Under the pieces are notes generated by a model. That model did no database searches. It was not told where the DNA came from and saw only the letters and a list, made by a program, of their open reading frames with translations. Of a DNA stretch of 64,000 nt, positions 20,238-28,676 are shown in pieces. The position numbers and the translations under genes were made by a program. Source of the DNA: Sporosarcina luteola (GTDB lineage Bacteria; Bacillota; Bacilli; Bacillales_A; Planococcaceae); contig NZ_BJYL01000004.1 of the NCBI RefSeq assembly GCF_007991495.1, positions 62,001 through 126,000 on the forward strand, given 5' to 3'. How positions within the stretch are numbered: position 1 is the first letter of the stretch; every line of letters starts with the position of its first letter.

Positions 20238-20275
20238 AAAAATAGGGAACACAGAGTTGTGTCCCCTACATTTTT
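20238..20275 (-). terminator. Intrinsic terminator between tsf and pyrH
   Basis: Minus strand: 11-bp stem TAGGGGACACA/TGTGTTCCCTA (one G-U) with a 4-nt loop, followed by five T residues. On the other strand it is also followed by T residues. It lies 18 bases after the tsf stop. Confidence 0.88.
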
Positions 20276-20292
20276 TTATCTTTACATGTGAA

Positions 20293-21177
20293 TTAATTTC
20301 CTTTTACTTGGCTCATAACTTCTTCAGCAAAGTTGTCTTCGCGTTTTTCGATACCTTCACCTACAGCAAAACGGACAAATTCTTTCAAAGAGCCACCTGT
20401 TGACTTAACAAAGTCACGGACTTTTTGATCGGAATTTTTAACGAAAGCTTGATCAAGTACACAAATTTCTTCAAAGTACTTACCTAGGCGGCCTTCAACC
20501 ATTTTAGCAACAATGTTTTCAGGTTTTCCTTCGTTCAATGCTTGCTCAGTAAGGATTTTACGCTCGCGCTCTACTTCTTCTTCAGACACTTCATCACGTG
20601 AAATGTATTTAGGGTTCAATGCAGCGATATGCATAGCTACGTCTTTAGCAGCATCTGCGTCAGTTGTTCCTTCTAGGATTGTCAAAACAGCAATACGGCC
20701 GCCCATATGAAGGTATGGACCGAAAGCATCGTTATCTGTTTTTGTTTTTACTTCAAAGCGGCGAAGAGTGATTTTTTCTCCGATTTTTGAAACAGCATTC
20801 GAAATATGATCAGCGACTGTTAGGCCGTTTGACATTTTAGATTCGTTTGCTTCTTCAACTGTAGCTGGCTTTGCAGCAAGAAGATGTTCTCCAAGTTCTT
20901 TTACAAGTGTTTGGAAACCTTCGTTTTTCGCAACAAAGTCTGTTTCAGCGTTAACTTCGAAAATTACCGCTTCGTTTCCGTTAACGAGGATGTCAGTAGT
21001 TCCTTCCGCTGCAATACGGTCAGCCTTTTTCGCTGCGCTGGATAGGCCTTTTTCGCGTAGGAAGTCAACTGCTGCTTCCATATCACCGTTTACTTCAGTT
21101 AGTGCTTTTTTGCAGTCCATCATACCTGCGCCAGTTTTCTCGCGCAATTCTTTAACCATTTGTGCTGTAATTGCCAT
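20293..21177 (-). CDS. tsf: Elongation factor Ts
   Basis: EF-Ts is the nucleotide exchange factor for EF-Tu. The 294-residue product begins [20 protein letters not shown], followed by [12 protein letters not shown], the UBA-like domain signature. The core has [16 protein letters not shown], and the C-terminal part has [21 protein letters not shown] good AGGAGGAACTTAAA ribosome binding site precedes the ATG. It lies downstream of rpsB with an intervening hairpin that may set the relative amounts of the two proteins. Confidence 0.97.
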   Translation of the reverse strand: MAITAQMVKELREKTGAGMMDCKKALTEVNGDMEAAVDFLREKGLSSAAKKADRIAAEGTTDILVNGNEAVIFEVNAETDFVAKNEGFQTLVKELGEHLLAAKPATVEEANESKMSNGLTVADHISNAVSKIGEKITLRRFEVKTKTDNDAFGPYLHMGGRIAVLTILEGTTDADAAKDVAMHIAALNPKYISRDEVSEEEVERERKILTEQALNEGKPENIVAKMVEGRLGKYFEEICVLDQAFVKNSDQKVRDFVKSTGGSLKEFVRFAVGEGIEKREDNFAEEVMSQVKGN

Positions 21178-21218
21178 TTTAAGTTCCTCCTATTTGAGTG
21201 ATGTGGGACGACAATCTT

Positions 21219-21256
21219 TAAAAAAGACGATAAGGGGGTTGGCCGCTTATCGTCCT
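21219..21256 (-). terminator. Terminator-like hairpin between rpsB and tsf
   Basis: Minus strand: perfect 9-bp stem GACGATAAG/CTTATCGTC with an 11-nt loop and six following T residues, in the 90-base gap. It probably works as a partial terminator that lowers tsf relative to rpsB. Confidence 0.85.
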
Positions 21257-21267
21257 TTCATTTAGTC

Positions 21268-21993
21268 TTACTCTGCAGCTACAGTTTCTTCTTCAGAAAC
21301 TTCTTCGTCAGCGCCTTGTCTAGATTCGATCAAAGCGTCAGCCATTTTGCTAGTCAAAAGACGTACTGCGCGGATTGCATCGTCATTCGCTGGAATGACA
21401 TAGTCGATTTCATCCGGATCACAGTTCGTATCAACAATACCGACGAGTGGAATGTTCAATTTGATTGCTTCAGCTACAGCGATGCGTTCTTTGCGTGGGT
21501 CAACAACAAAGATAACATCCGGCAATGATTTCATATCACGGATACCGCCAAGGAATTTCACAAGACGATCGTGTTCTTTTCTTAGTTCAGAAACTTCTTT
21601 TTTAGGAAGTACAGCAAATGTACCGTCCTCTTCCATCGTTTCGATCTTTTTCATGCGTGCAACACGCTTTTGGATCGTACCGAAGTTTGTAAGTGTACCA
21701 CCAAGCCAGCGTTGGTTGATGTAGTACATTCCAGCGCGTTCTGCTTCTTCTTTGATAGCATCTTGCGCTTGTTTTTTAGTTCCGACGAAAAGTACTTTTC
21801 CGCCTTCAGCACCTACTTGACGCATGAAGTCATATGCTTCTTCAAGCTTTTTCACCGTCTTTTGAAGATCGATGATGTAGATTCCGTTACGCTCTACAAA
21901 AATATACTTTTTCATTTTCGGGTTCCAACGACGAGTTTGGTGTCCGAAATGCACACCTGCTTCAAGCAGTTGTTTCATTGAGATTACTGACAT
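21268..21993 (-). CDS. rpsB: 30S ribosomal protein S2
   Basis: S2 is a late-assembling small-subunit protein. The 241-residue product begins [20 protein letters not shown], then [20 protein letters not shown], with [25 protein letters not shown] and [18 protein letters not shown] further on, and an acidic C-terminal tail. CAGGAGGAATAACAA precedes the ATG. It has its own strong promoter and a structured leader of about 100 nt. Confidence 0.97.
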   Translation of the reverse strand: MSVISMKQLLEAGVHFGHQTRRWNPKMKKYIFVERNGIYIIDLQKTVKKLEEAYDFMRQVGAEGGKVLFVGTKKQAQDAIKEEAERAGMYYINQRWLGGTLTNFGTIQKRVARMKKIETMEEDGTFAVLPKKEVSELRKEHDRLVKFLGGIRDMKSLPDVIFVVDPRKERIAVAEAIKLNIPLVGIVDTNCDPDEIDYVIPANDDAIRAVRLLTSKMADALIESRQGADEEVSEEETVAAE

Positions 21994-22095
21994 TTGTTAT
22001 TCCTCCTGTTTGGTTAGATTCCTCCGTACGCTTCATTCGAAGGAACGACCTTTCGGCACCGTTTCCATCGTCCGCATACGTGTGTAGTAACACCA
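21994..22095 (-). promoter_or_regulatory. Structured rpsB leader
   Basis: In the predicted 5' leader, CGTATGC pairs with GCGTACG (one wobble) to close a region that itself contains GGACGA/TCGTTCC pairing and smaller hairpins. The closing stem ends just before the rpsB ribosome binding region. This arrangement is what an autoregulatory ribosomal-protein leader would look like, but no family match could be tested. Confidence 0.5.
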
Positions 22096-22101
22096 TTTGA
22101 T

Positions 22102-22130
22102 AATATACCACACAGACAAAATGTTTGCAA
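22102..22130 (-). promoter_or_regulatory. Sigma-A promoter for rpsB
   Basis: Minus strand: -35 TTGCAA, 17-bp spacer, -10 TATATT preceded by TGG. The -35 lies only 6 bases beyond the swrB stop codon, and no terminator separates it from the flagellar genes. Confidence 0.87.
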
Positions 22131-22136
22131 CATACT

Positions 22137-22652
22137 TCATCTGAATTTCAACATCAACTCAATCTCAGTCTTCCCTTTTCCAACCCGTTTGGCGATCTCT
22201 TCGATTGATTTGCCTTCGTCGTGCATCCGGATGGCGAGTGTACGATCATCCACTTCAAGATCTGTAGTAGCTTCCTGCAATGTATCTTTCGTGGCAGATG
22301 CTGTTTGATATGATTTCAAGGCGATGTTCACAGGATAGCTTGGATGGTTGATAGTGATTGGCTTTTCCTTTGACTCTTTCCGAGCAGCTGGTACATCTGC
22401 CGGATTCACTTCTTCCTCTTGATCATGGATAGGGAAATTTTTTTGACGTTTTTCGATGATCTCGATAAGCCGCTCATTTTCCTCTTTCAGTTCAGAGAGG
22501 TATGCACCGATGGCATCGTCCATCTCTGCCATAAGCTTTTGCTGCTTTTTTTCCAGTCCGTTGAATTTTGAAATCTTCATATAGAGAAGTGCTATTATAT
22601 AAAAACTGATCACTTGTAAGATGAATAAAAATAATAAAAATACTGTTTGCAT
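22137..22652 (-). CDS. swrB: SwrB/YlxL-type membrane protein of the flagellar operon
   Basis: A 171-residue protein with one N-terminal membrane segment (FLLFLFILQVISFYIIALLY), a predicted coiled coil (about residues 30-70), a variable acidic middle and a conserved C-terminal helix-turn-helix-like block DRTLAIRMHDEGKSIEEIAK (then RVGKGKTEIELMLKF). In B. subtilis SwrB follows sigD and promotes activation of the flagellar export apparatus. Position and architecture support orthology, although the middle is divergent. The ATG at 22652 is chosen from three nearby in-frame ATGs because of AGGATGA spacing. Confidence 0.8.
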   Translation of the reverse strand: MQTVFLLFLFILQVISFYIIALLYMKISKFNGLEKKQQKLMAEMDDAIGAYLSELKEENERLIEIIEKRQKNFPIHDQEEEVNPADVPAARKESKEKPITINHPSYPVNIALKSYQTASATKDTLQEATTDLEVDDRTLAIRMHDEGKSIEEIAKRVGKGKTEIELMLKFR

Positions 22653-22657
22653 TGCCA

Positions 22658-22960
22658 TCATCCTGTAAAGTCGACGAAAGACCCCTTGTAAGGGTGGACC
22701 GTCTTCTTTTCCTCTTCATTATGTTGGTTGTCCTTTTTCGACTGCTCCCTATCCTGTTGACTGTTCTTTTTATCCGGATCGGTTTTTGCATATTTTTCCG
22801 ATTGCAAAACAGTTTCACGGCTTTTCAAGGCTTCCTTTTCACTCAAAGTTTGCGCTTGTTCCTGGTTGAGTTGGGATTGCTGTTGCTTTTGTTCAGCAAT
22901 CTTTCCTGCTTCAAACGTTTTAGGAATAGCAATTTGAAGTTCAATTCCTTTCAAGCTCAT
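22658..22960 (-). CDS. Small Gln/Lys-rich protein of unknown function between sigD and swrB
   Basis: A 100-residue, highly charged protein without membrane segment or signal peptide. The N terminus MSLKGIELQIAIPKTFEAGK looks ordered, while residues 25-85 are rich in Q, K, E, S and N and are probably disordered or helical. The gene is real: GGAGGAATTTT precedes the ATG, it overlaps the sigD stop by 4 bases, and it is followed closely by swrB. Short proteins of this type occur downstream of sigD in some other Firmicutes as I recall, but B. subtilis has none here. I do not recognise a function. Confidence 0.82.
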   Translation of the reverse strand: MSLKGIELQIAIPKTFEAGKIAEQKQQQSQLNQEQAQTLSEKEALKSRETVLQSEKYAKTDPDKKNSQQDREQSKKDNQHNEEEKKTVHPYKGSFVDFTG

Positions 22961-23739
22961 AAAATTCCTCCATCCACAATCTCTGGCAAAAGTAATTTAC
23001 GAAGTTTGAACAATGCTTTTGAATGTATTTGGGAAATTCTTGACGTCGATAAATTCATGATTTCCCCGATTTCCGTCAAAGTCATTTCATCCGTATAAAA
23101 TAGGTTCAGTACGAGTTGTTCATTGTTATTCAATTCTTTTATCTTCAGCGCCAAGTCTCCAACGAGTTCCCCCATCATTACTTTTTGTTCCGGAGAACGT
23201 TCATGATCATCTTTTAAGATAAAAGATTTCTGTCCTTCCTCATCGTCTTCGCTCATTCGCTCATCCATTGAAAGCACGTTTGAGAAATAATGCTCATGTA
23301 CCGTTTGATACACTTCTTCCACTTCTATCCCGAGGTGACTTGCAATTTCCTCAGGGGTTGCATGACGCAATAATTTTTGTTCAAGCTTACTTATTTCTTC
23401 TTCCAGTCTTTTAGACTTTTCCCGTGATGAGCGGGGCAGCCAGTCTTCCTTCCTTAACCCATCAATAATAGATCCTCGAATTCTGAAAGAAGCGTACGTA
23501 TCAAACTTCAAATCCCTACTTGGATCGAACTTTGTCAAGGCATCGAAAAGCCCTTGAAGCCCTAGACTCAAAATATCATCTCTTGAAACATTTCTCGGCA
23601 AGCCAGAGCTGATCCGTTGCACATGGTAATTGACGAGAGGAGTATATTTCCGGACGAGTCGATCGCCGGCATCGGAATCCCTATTAGTCAACCATAGTTT
23701 CCAACAAGCATCTTCTTCCGTCAAATCCTGATTGGACAT
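22957..23739 (-). CDS. sigD: RNA polymerase sigma-28 factor for flagellar and motility genes
   Basis: SigD (FliA family) directs late flagellar, chemotaxis and autolysin transcription. From the ATG at 23739 (MSNQDLTEEDACWKLWLTN, behind AAGGTGAGGG) the product has 260 residues. Region 2 is visible as FDPSRDLKFDTYASFRIRGS with IIDGLRKEDWLPRSSREKSK, and region 4 ends with LTEIGEIMNLSTSRISQIHS followed by KALFKLR. A longer frame to 23796 lacks homology and a ribosome binding site. Upstream lie a terminator and promoter-like elements, which is unlike a simple internal operon gene. Confidence 0.95.
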   Translation of the reverse strand: MSNQDLTEEDACWKLWLTNRDSDAGDRLVRKYTPLVNYHVQRISSGLPRNVSRDDILSLGLQGLFDALTKFDPSRDLKFDTYASFRIRGSIIDGLRKEDWLPRSSREKSKRLEEEISKLEQKLLRHATPEEIASHLGIEVEEVYQTVHEHYFSNVLSMDERMSEDDEEGQKSFILKDDHERSPEQKVMMGELVGDLALKIKELNNNEQLVLNLFYTDEMTLTEIGEIMNLSTSRISQIHSKALFKLRKLLLPEIVDGGIL

Positions 23740-23771
23740 CGAATCCCTCACCTTCCATGATGTTTCGACAA

Positions 23772-23800
23772 TTATCGGCAATTGATTGATATTCATTATA
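23772..23800 (-). promoter_or_regulatory. Overlapping sigma-A extended -10 and sigma-D-like promoter for sigD
   Basis: Minus strand: TATAAT preceded by TGT (extended -10) at 23795-23800, with no good -35. The same bases supply TAAT (23795-23798), which stands 15 bases upstream of GCCGATAA (23772-23779), close to the sigma-D consensus TAAA-N15-GCCGATAT. This would allow basal expression plus SigD autoactivation. Confidence 0.6.
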
Positions 23801-23841
23801 ACAAAAAAAGATAAAAAATAGCGACTGAATCGTTCAGCCGC
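23801..23841 (-). terminator. Intrinsic terminator between cheD and sigD
   Basis: Minus strand: 9-bp stem GCGGCTGAA/TTCAGTCGC (one G-U) with a 3-nt loop, followed by TATTTTTTATCTTTTTTT. It begins 18 bases after the cheD stop and should end much of the long flagellar operon transcript before sigD. Confidence 0.87.
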
Positions 23842-23859
23842 TTCAATCTTACAAATTCT

Positions 23860-24354
23860 TTAAATTTCAATCGTTCCAGCATTGACTGTACGTATGCTTA
23901 ATTTGCAAGTCTCGGGATCAAACTCGATTGTTCGTCCACTAGAGCCGCCAGTGTCTTCTCCTATGATTGGAATGGAAAGGCGAGTAAGCTCCTTTTTGAC
24001 CGCTTCGACATTTCTTGGGCCAATGCGAATCGTATCGCTCGAACCGAACTGGAACATCTGAGAGCCACCGGCAATTTTAGCCTTTAAGGATAAAGGGCGG
24101 ACCCCTTCATTTTTCAGCATTTCCATTAATGAATAAATGCCGGTATCCGCAAACTTTGCTACATTTAATTGCGCTGTCCGCCCAAGGCTTGAATCCGGCA
24201 GCATGACATGGACGAGGCCAGCAATCTTTTTTGTTTCGTCGTAAAGGACAACCCCAACACAGGAACCTAAACCGGATGTCCGTATCGTATCAGGTACCTT
24301 TACAATATTCATATCGGCTATGCCGACCCTAACGACAGTTTTTAACATGACCAT
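23860..24354 (-). CDS. cheD: Chemoreceptor glutamine deamidase CheD
   Basis: CheD deamidates chemoreceptor glutamines and, bound by CheC, takes part in adaptation. The 164-residue product has the catalytic Cys in RTSGLGSCVGVVLYD, the His in LVHVMLPDS and the Thr in FADTGIYS. GGSQMF and GRTIEFDPET follow. The ATG at 24354 begins one base after the cheC stop and has AGGTG nine bases upstream; an apparent longer start lies within cheC. Confidence 0.95.
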   Translation of the reverse strand: MVMLKTVVRVGIADMNIVKVPDTIRTSGLGSCVGVVLYDETKKIAGLVHVMLPDSSLGRTAQLNVAKFADTGIYSLMEMLKNEGVRPLSLKAKIAGGSQMFQFGSSDTIRIGPRNVEAVKKELTRLSIPIIGEDTGGSSGRTIEFDPETCKLSIRTVNAGTIEI

Positions 24355-24355
24355 C

Positions 24356-24988
24356 TTACAGCACACCTAACGAACGGAATATAGTTAAATACGATTCCGG
24401 ATCAGGAAGAAGGAAAAAATGACCATCCACACTTGAACTGCCATCCTCACCTTCTTCATTGATCCGCGTGTCAATGACGATGACTTCATCACTGTAATGC
24501 GATACTTCTATAAGTCCGAAACTAACGATGGCACCTACCATATCGACACTTAAGGCCGGCACAGTCGGATGAATTTTCAACCCAGTGAAATCGGATAAAG
24601 CAGATAAATAAGAGCCTGATAAAATATTACCGAGCTCTTGCATCGCCGAAATGCCGATTTCAGAAATCGGAACAGAATGGAAATCAAAATTCTCATCTCC
24701 AATCAATCTTCGAATAAATTGATTAGCAGAATCGATTGGTAATACAAAGAACATGCTGCCTGATAAATCCCCTTGTATCCTGAGGTAAATACCAGCTACG
24801 ATTTTCTCCGCGCCACCGGCCAAATCAAACATTTCATCAAATGAAACGAGATTGACTTTTGGTACAAGCATATCTATTTTTCTTCCAAGCAATTGCGATA
24901 GGGAAGTGGCTGCATGTGCCGCTCCGATATTACCGATTTCTTTTAGGACGTCAAGATGCATATCGGTAATCTGGTGATTATAATTCAT
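24356..24988 (-). CDS. cheC: CheY-P phosphatase CheC
   Basis: CheC dephosphorylates CheY-P and exchanges with CheD in the Firmicutes adaptation system. The 210-residue product carries both phosphatase signature helices, LDVLKEIGNIGAAHAATSLS and SAMQELGNILSGSYLSALSD, each with the catalytic E-x-x-N pair. The gene overlaps the end of cheW by 11 bases; AAAGGATGA in the cheW tail is its ribosome binding site. Confidence 0.95.
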   Translation of the reverse strand: MNYNHQITDMHLDVLKEIGNIGAAHAATSLSQLLGRKIDMLVPKVNLVSFDEMFDLAGGAEKIVAGIYLRIQGDLSGSMFFVLPIDSANQFIRRLIGDENFDFHSVPISEIGISAMQELGNILSGSYLSALSDFTGLKIHPTVPALSVDMVGAIVSFGLIEVSHYSDEVIVIDTRINEEGEDGSSSVDGHFFLLPDPESYLTIFRSLGVL

Positions 24989-25454
24989 CAGATGTCATCC
25001 TTTTAATAGGTTGCAGAACTTTTTCTAAGTTCAACATGACAAGGAGCCTTTTATCGATTTTTGCAACGCCCGAAATGAATTCAGATTCGACTGCTCCAAC
25101 TACTTCCGGTTGCGGTTCAATTGAATCTACCGGGATGTCAATTACATCATTGGCAGCATCAACAATGAGACCAACTTCAAATTCATCCAAAGAAACGATG
25201 ATGATTCTGCTGCTGTCGTCCAGAGATTTCACTTCCAGACCGAATCGTTCACGCAGATCGACAATCGGCGTAACGACTCCTCTTAGATTAATGACACCTT
25301 TTACATAGGATGGTGTTTTAGGGACTTTAGTTATTGGTAACAGCTTTTCTATCGCTTCGACAACATCCACTTCGATGGCGTATTCTTTATCCATCAACTG
25401 GAAAATAATCACTTTCATTTCTTTACGATCTACCGCTCCATTTACCTCTGCCAT
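24978..25454 (-). CDS. cheW: Chemotaxis coupling protein CheW
   Basis: CheW links chemoreceptors to the CheA kinase. The 158-residue product consists of one SH3-like CheW domain, with VIIFQLMDKEYAIEVDVVEA, YVKGVINLRGVVTPIVDLRE and SRIIIVSLDEFEVGLIVDA. The ATG at 25454 (MAEVNGAVDRKEMK) follows GGAGTGAATAAA; a GTG three codons upstream overlaps that site. It follows cheA at a 15-base distance. Confidence 0.96.
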   Translation of the reverse strand: MAEVNGAVDRKEMKVIIFQLMDKEYAIEVDVVEAIEKLLPITKVPKTPSYVKGVINLRGVVTPIVDLRERFGLEVKSLDDSSRIIIVSLDEFEVGLIVDAANDVIDIPVDSIEPQPEVVGAVESEFISGVAKIDKRLLVMLNLEKVLQPIKRMTSDEL

Positions 25455-25469
25455 TTTATTCACTCCAGT

Positions 25470-27521
25470 CTATTTGATCAAAGAATTGCAATCAACGATA
25501 AGTGCAACTTGACCGTTTCCAAGAATTGTAGCACCAGAAATGGCAAAAACACTTTGCAAGTAGTTTCCAAGCGATTTCAATACTATTTCTTGCTGGCCAA
25601 TGAAAGAGTCCACAACGAGACCTGCCAATTTATCTCCTTTACGAACGATTACGACAGATTGGTATTCTTCGGATTGATGCAAGTTATCCATTTCGAAGAT
25701 CCCTTTCAGGTCAACTAGCGGCACAATGCTTCCTCTGAAATCGATCACTTTCTGATTATGAGCATTGAGGATATCCGATGTTTGAATGATTGCTGTTTCA
25801 ATGATTGAAGAAAGCGGGATTGCGTAAATATCCTTATTCAAGTTTACGAGCATTACAGAAATGATGGATAGCGTAAGGGGCAGCTGTACTTGGAATAGTG
25901 AACCTTGCCCTTCCTTCGAATCAATCGTTATATAGCCACCAAGAGATTCAATTGTACTTTTTACGACATCCAACCCGACGCCACGACCTGATACATCCGT
26001 AATTTTTTCTGCTGTAGAAAAACCAGATGCCAAAATGAGTTCAGCAATCTGTCTTTCTGTCAACGTCTCGGCTATCTCCTCAGTGACAATGCCTCTTTCG
26101 ATGGCTTTCTTTAATACACGTTCCTTGTTTACTCCCGCCCCATCGTCTTCCAGCTCAATAAAGACATGGTTGCCTGAGTGATACGCTCTTAAAGAAACGG
26201 TTCCTTCTTCCGGTTTACCCTTCGCTTTACGCTCTGCCGGAGTTTCAATACCATGATCTAACGCATTACGGATTAAATGGACGAGTGGGTCGCCAATTTC
26301 ATCGATAACCGTACGATCTAATTCAGTTTCAGCTCCAGTAATTTCAAGATTCACCTTTTTATCAAGATCCCGTGCCAATTGACGTACCATTTTCGGAAAA
26401 CGGTTAAACACAGTTTCAACCGGTATCATCCGCATATTCAAAATAATATTTTGGAGATCTCCGGAAACACGAGTCATCCGTTCGACTGTTTCATTTAAAT
26501 CCGAGTTATGTAGATCACTTGCAATAGACTGTAAACGTCCCCGATCAATCACCAATTCCTCAAAAAGATTCATTAGGATATCCAATCGGTCGATATTGAC
26601 ACGGATTGTTTTATTCGCATTGTGGGAATTCGTTGTTCGTTTCGATTTATTAGAAGAAGGTTCTTCTTTCGCACTTTCTATTTTCGCCTTCTCCGCCGGA
26701 ACTTGAGTTAAGGTATCCTCTTCAGATTGATTGCTCTCTGAATTTGAGAAATCAGTTATAGGGTAGACATTCACACTTTCTACTTCAGACACTTTCATCA
26801 CTTTCGCTTCAAGTGAAGCTGCATCTTCTTTTGTTAATAAAACAACTGTGAATTCTTCATCAAAGTCCTCATTTTCTAACTGCTCGACGTTCGGTTTAGA
26901 TTTGATAATCTCACCTGATTTTTCCAGTATTTCAAAAATCATAAATACTCTCGCTGCTTTGAGCAAACAATCTTGTCGCAGTCCGATTGTAACTTCAAAT
27001 GCGTTAAATCCTTGTTCCTGAGACTGGCTAATTACAGTCATTTCATAGTCATCATAATGCAGCATTGATGCATTATTAGTTTTAGATGGTTCAATCGTAA
27101 TTATAGAAGCAGCCGTTTCTTCCACAGAAGATGTTACCGCTTGACCAGCTTCTATTTGATTCAGTGCATTCACAAGTTGCTGCACATCTTTTTTTCCTGT
27201 ACCGCCAGCTTCAATATCGAACACCATTTCTTCTAAGTAATCGACTGCTTTGAAGACGACATCTAGGATTTCAGTTGTTACACTGATTTTGGAATTTCGA
27301 ATGGCATCAAGTACGTTTTCCATTTTGTGAGTTAAATCCGCGATATCTTCATATCCCATTGTTGCGGACATCCCTTTCAACGTATGCGCTGAACGGAAAA
27401 CCTCATTTACAATTGCCAAATCATCAGGATTTTTTTCGAGTTCTAATAAATGTTCATTACATGCTTGGAGATGCTCTTTACTTTCATCTAAAAACATTTC
27501 TAAATACTGATTAGTATCCAT
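25470..27521 (-). CDS. cheA: Chemotaxis histidine kinase CheA
   Basis: CheA autophosphorylates in response to receptors and passes phosphate to CheY and CheB. The 683-residue product has an N-terminal HPt domain with phosphorylatable His46 (VFRSAHTLKGMSATMGYEDI), a P2 CheY-binding region, a dimerisation domain starting near TIRVNIDRLDILMNLFEELV, the ATPase domain with LIRNALDHGIETP, LEDDGAGV and GRGVGLDVVK, and a C-terminal CheW-like domain. Domain order and length are those of the B. subtilis protein. Confidence 0.97.
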   Translation of the reverse strand: MDTNQYLEMFLDESKEHLQACNEHLLELEKNPDDLAIVNEVFRSAHTLKGMSATMGYEDIADLTHKMENVLDAIRNSKISVTTEILDVVFKAVDYLEEMVFDIEAGGTGKKDVQQLVNALNQIEAGQAVTSSVEETAASIITIEPSKTNNASMLHYDDYEMTVISQSQEQGFNAFEVTIGLRQDCLLKAARVFMIFEILEKSGEIIKSKPNVEQLENEDFDEEFTVVLLTKEDAASLEAKVMKVSEVESVNVYPITDFSNSESNQSEEDTLTQVPAEKAKIESAKEEPSSNKSKRTTNSHNANKTIRVNIDRLDILMNLFEELVIDRGRLQSIASDLHNSDLNETVERMTRVSGDLQNIILNMRMIPVETVFNRFPKMVRQLARDLDKKVNLEITGAETELDRTVIDEIGDPLVHLIRNALDHGIETPAERKAKGKPEEGTVSLRAYHSGNHVFIELEDDGAGVNKERVLKKAIERGIVTEEIAETLTERQIAELILASGFSTAEKITDVSGRGVGLDVVKSTIESLGGYITIDSKEGQGSLFQVQLPLTLSIISVMLVNLNKDIYAIPLSSIIETAIIQTSDILNAHNQKVIDFRGSIVPLVDLKGIFEMDNLHQSEEYQSVVIVRKGDKLAGLVVDSFIGQQEIVLKSLGNYLQSVFAISGATILGNGQVALIVDCNSLIK

Positions 27522-27533
27522 AGTGACGCCCCC

Positions 27534-28676
27534 TCAAGATTGTAAAATTTCCATAATTGCTGAAGCAATATGGTGTACATCAACGACCTGATCGGCAAGA
27601 CCAGCCTCTTTGATTGCTTTCGGCATGCCATAAACAACCGATGTCTTTTCAGATTCTGCAATTGTAATCGTTTTGCACGCTGCCTTCAGTTGCTGCATTC
27701 CTTTTTTTCCATCTTGCCCCATTCCTGTCATAATGACCGTTACAAACTGGGCTGATTGAATGGAAGCTGCCGACTCTAACAGAACATCAACTGATGGCCG
27801 ATGTCCCATTCTGGGAGGATCTACGTCATCGAGACAGACACAATATTCATTCTCACGCTTTTCGAATTTCAAATGTTTGCCGCCCGGAGCAATATACGCC
27901 ACGCCTTTTAAAATGGGTTCACCATCTTCAGCTTCTTTGACACGAATATTACTTAAACCATCCAACCTTTGTGCTAAAGACTTTGTAAACCCTGGAGGCA
28001 TATGTTGCACAACTAAAATGGGGACTTGTATTGTAGATGGCAATTGTGTGAGCACTTCTTGTAGTGCCCGCGGCCCCCCTGTCGATGTACCTATTATAAC
28101 AAAAGAGTGATGTACTTTGGAAATCTTTTTATCTAGCACGTTGCTTTGCTTGTCAATGGTTGAAAACAATGCGGCAGGAGCTGTTTGAGTGTTATAACGA
28201 TTGCGCCGTGGGTACTTTTCTGTAATTGGCTGTTGCTTTTTTGTAAGTTTGGATACATTGACTTTTGTAGCAGCGACTACTTTTCCTACTAGTTCCTGTT
28301 CAACTTCATGAAGATTCAGCGAGATGGCGCCTCCTGGTTTTGCAACAAAATCGACAGCACCATACTCCATGGCTAACATCGTATTATCTGCTCCGATTTT
28401 TGTTGTGCTTGAAAGCATGACAATCGGTGTAGGATGAAGGTCCATGATTTGCTTTACTGCATCAAGTCCATTCATAATAGGCATCTCAATATCCATTGTA
28501 AGAACATCCGGCTTGTATTCTACTACTTTTGCAAGTGCGTCCTTTCCATTACGAGCGGTTGCGATTACTTCCAGTAAAGGGTGTTTGGAAAGCATATCCG
28601 AAATCAGTTTTCGCATAAAAGCAGAATCATCGACAACAAGCACTTTTTTCAAACCGACGAATTCCAATTCATTCAC
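27534..28676 (-). CDS. cheB: Chemotaxis response regulator protein-glutamate methylesterase CheB
   Basis: CheB demethylates receptors for adaptation. The 380-residue product has an N-terminal receiver domain (VLVVDDSAFMRKLISDML, phosphoacceptor Asp62 in VLTMDIEMPIMNG) and a C-terminal methylesterase domain with the Ser, His and Asp elements in IGTSTGGPRALQEVL, VQHMPPGFTKSLAQRL and MTGMGQDGKKGM. The coding start overlaps the end of flhG. A low-complexity linker of about 70 residues joins the domains. Confidence 0.96.
   Translation of the reverse strand: MNELEFVGLKKVLVVDDSAFMRKLISDMLSKHPLLEVIATARNGKDALAKVVEYKPDVLTMDIEMPIMNGLDAVKQIMDLHPTPIVMLSSTTKIGADNTMLAMEYGAVDFVAKPGGAISLNLHEVEQELVGKVVAATKVNVSKLTKKQQPITEKYPRRNRYNTQTAPAALFSTIDKQSNVLDKKISKVHHSFVIIGTSTGGPRALQEVLTQLPSTIQVPILVVQHMPPGFTKSLAQRLDGLSNIRVKEAEDGEPILKGVAYIAPGGKHLKFEKRENEYCVCLDDVDPPRMGHRPSVDVLLESAASIQSAQFVTVIMTGMGQDGKKGMQQLKAACKTITIAESEKTSVVYGMPKAIKEAGLADQVVDVHHIASAIMEILQS

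Noticed and set aside
24305-24335. Perfect GCCGATAT element near the start of cheD
   Set aside because: It lies within coding sequence and has no TAAA-like -35 at 14-16 bases.
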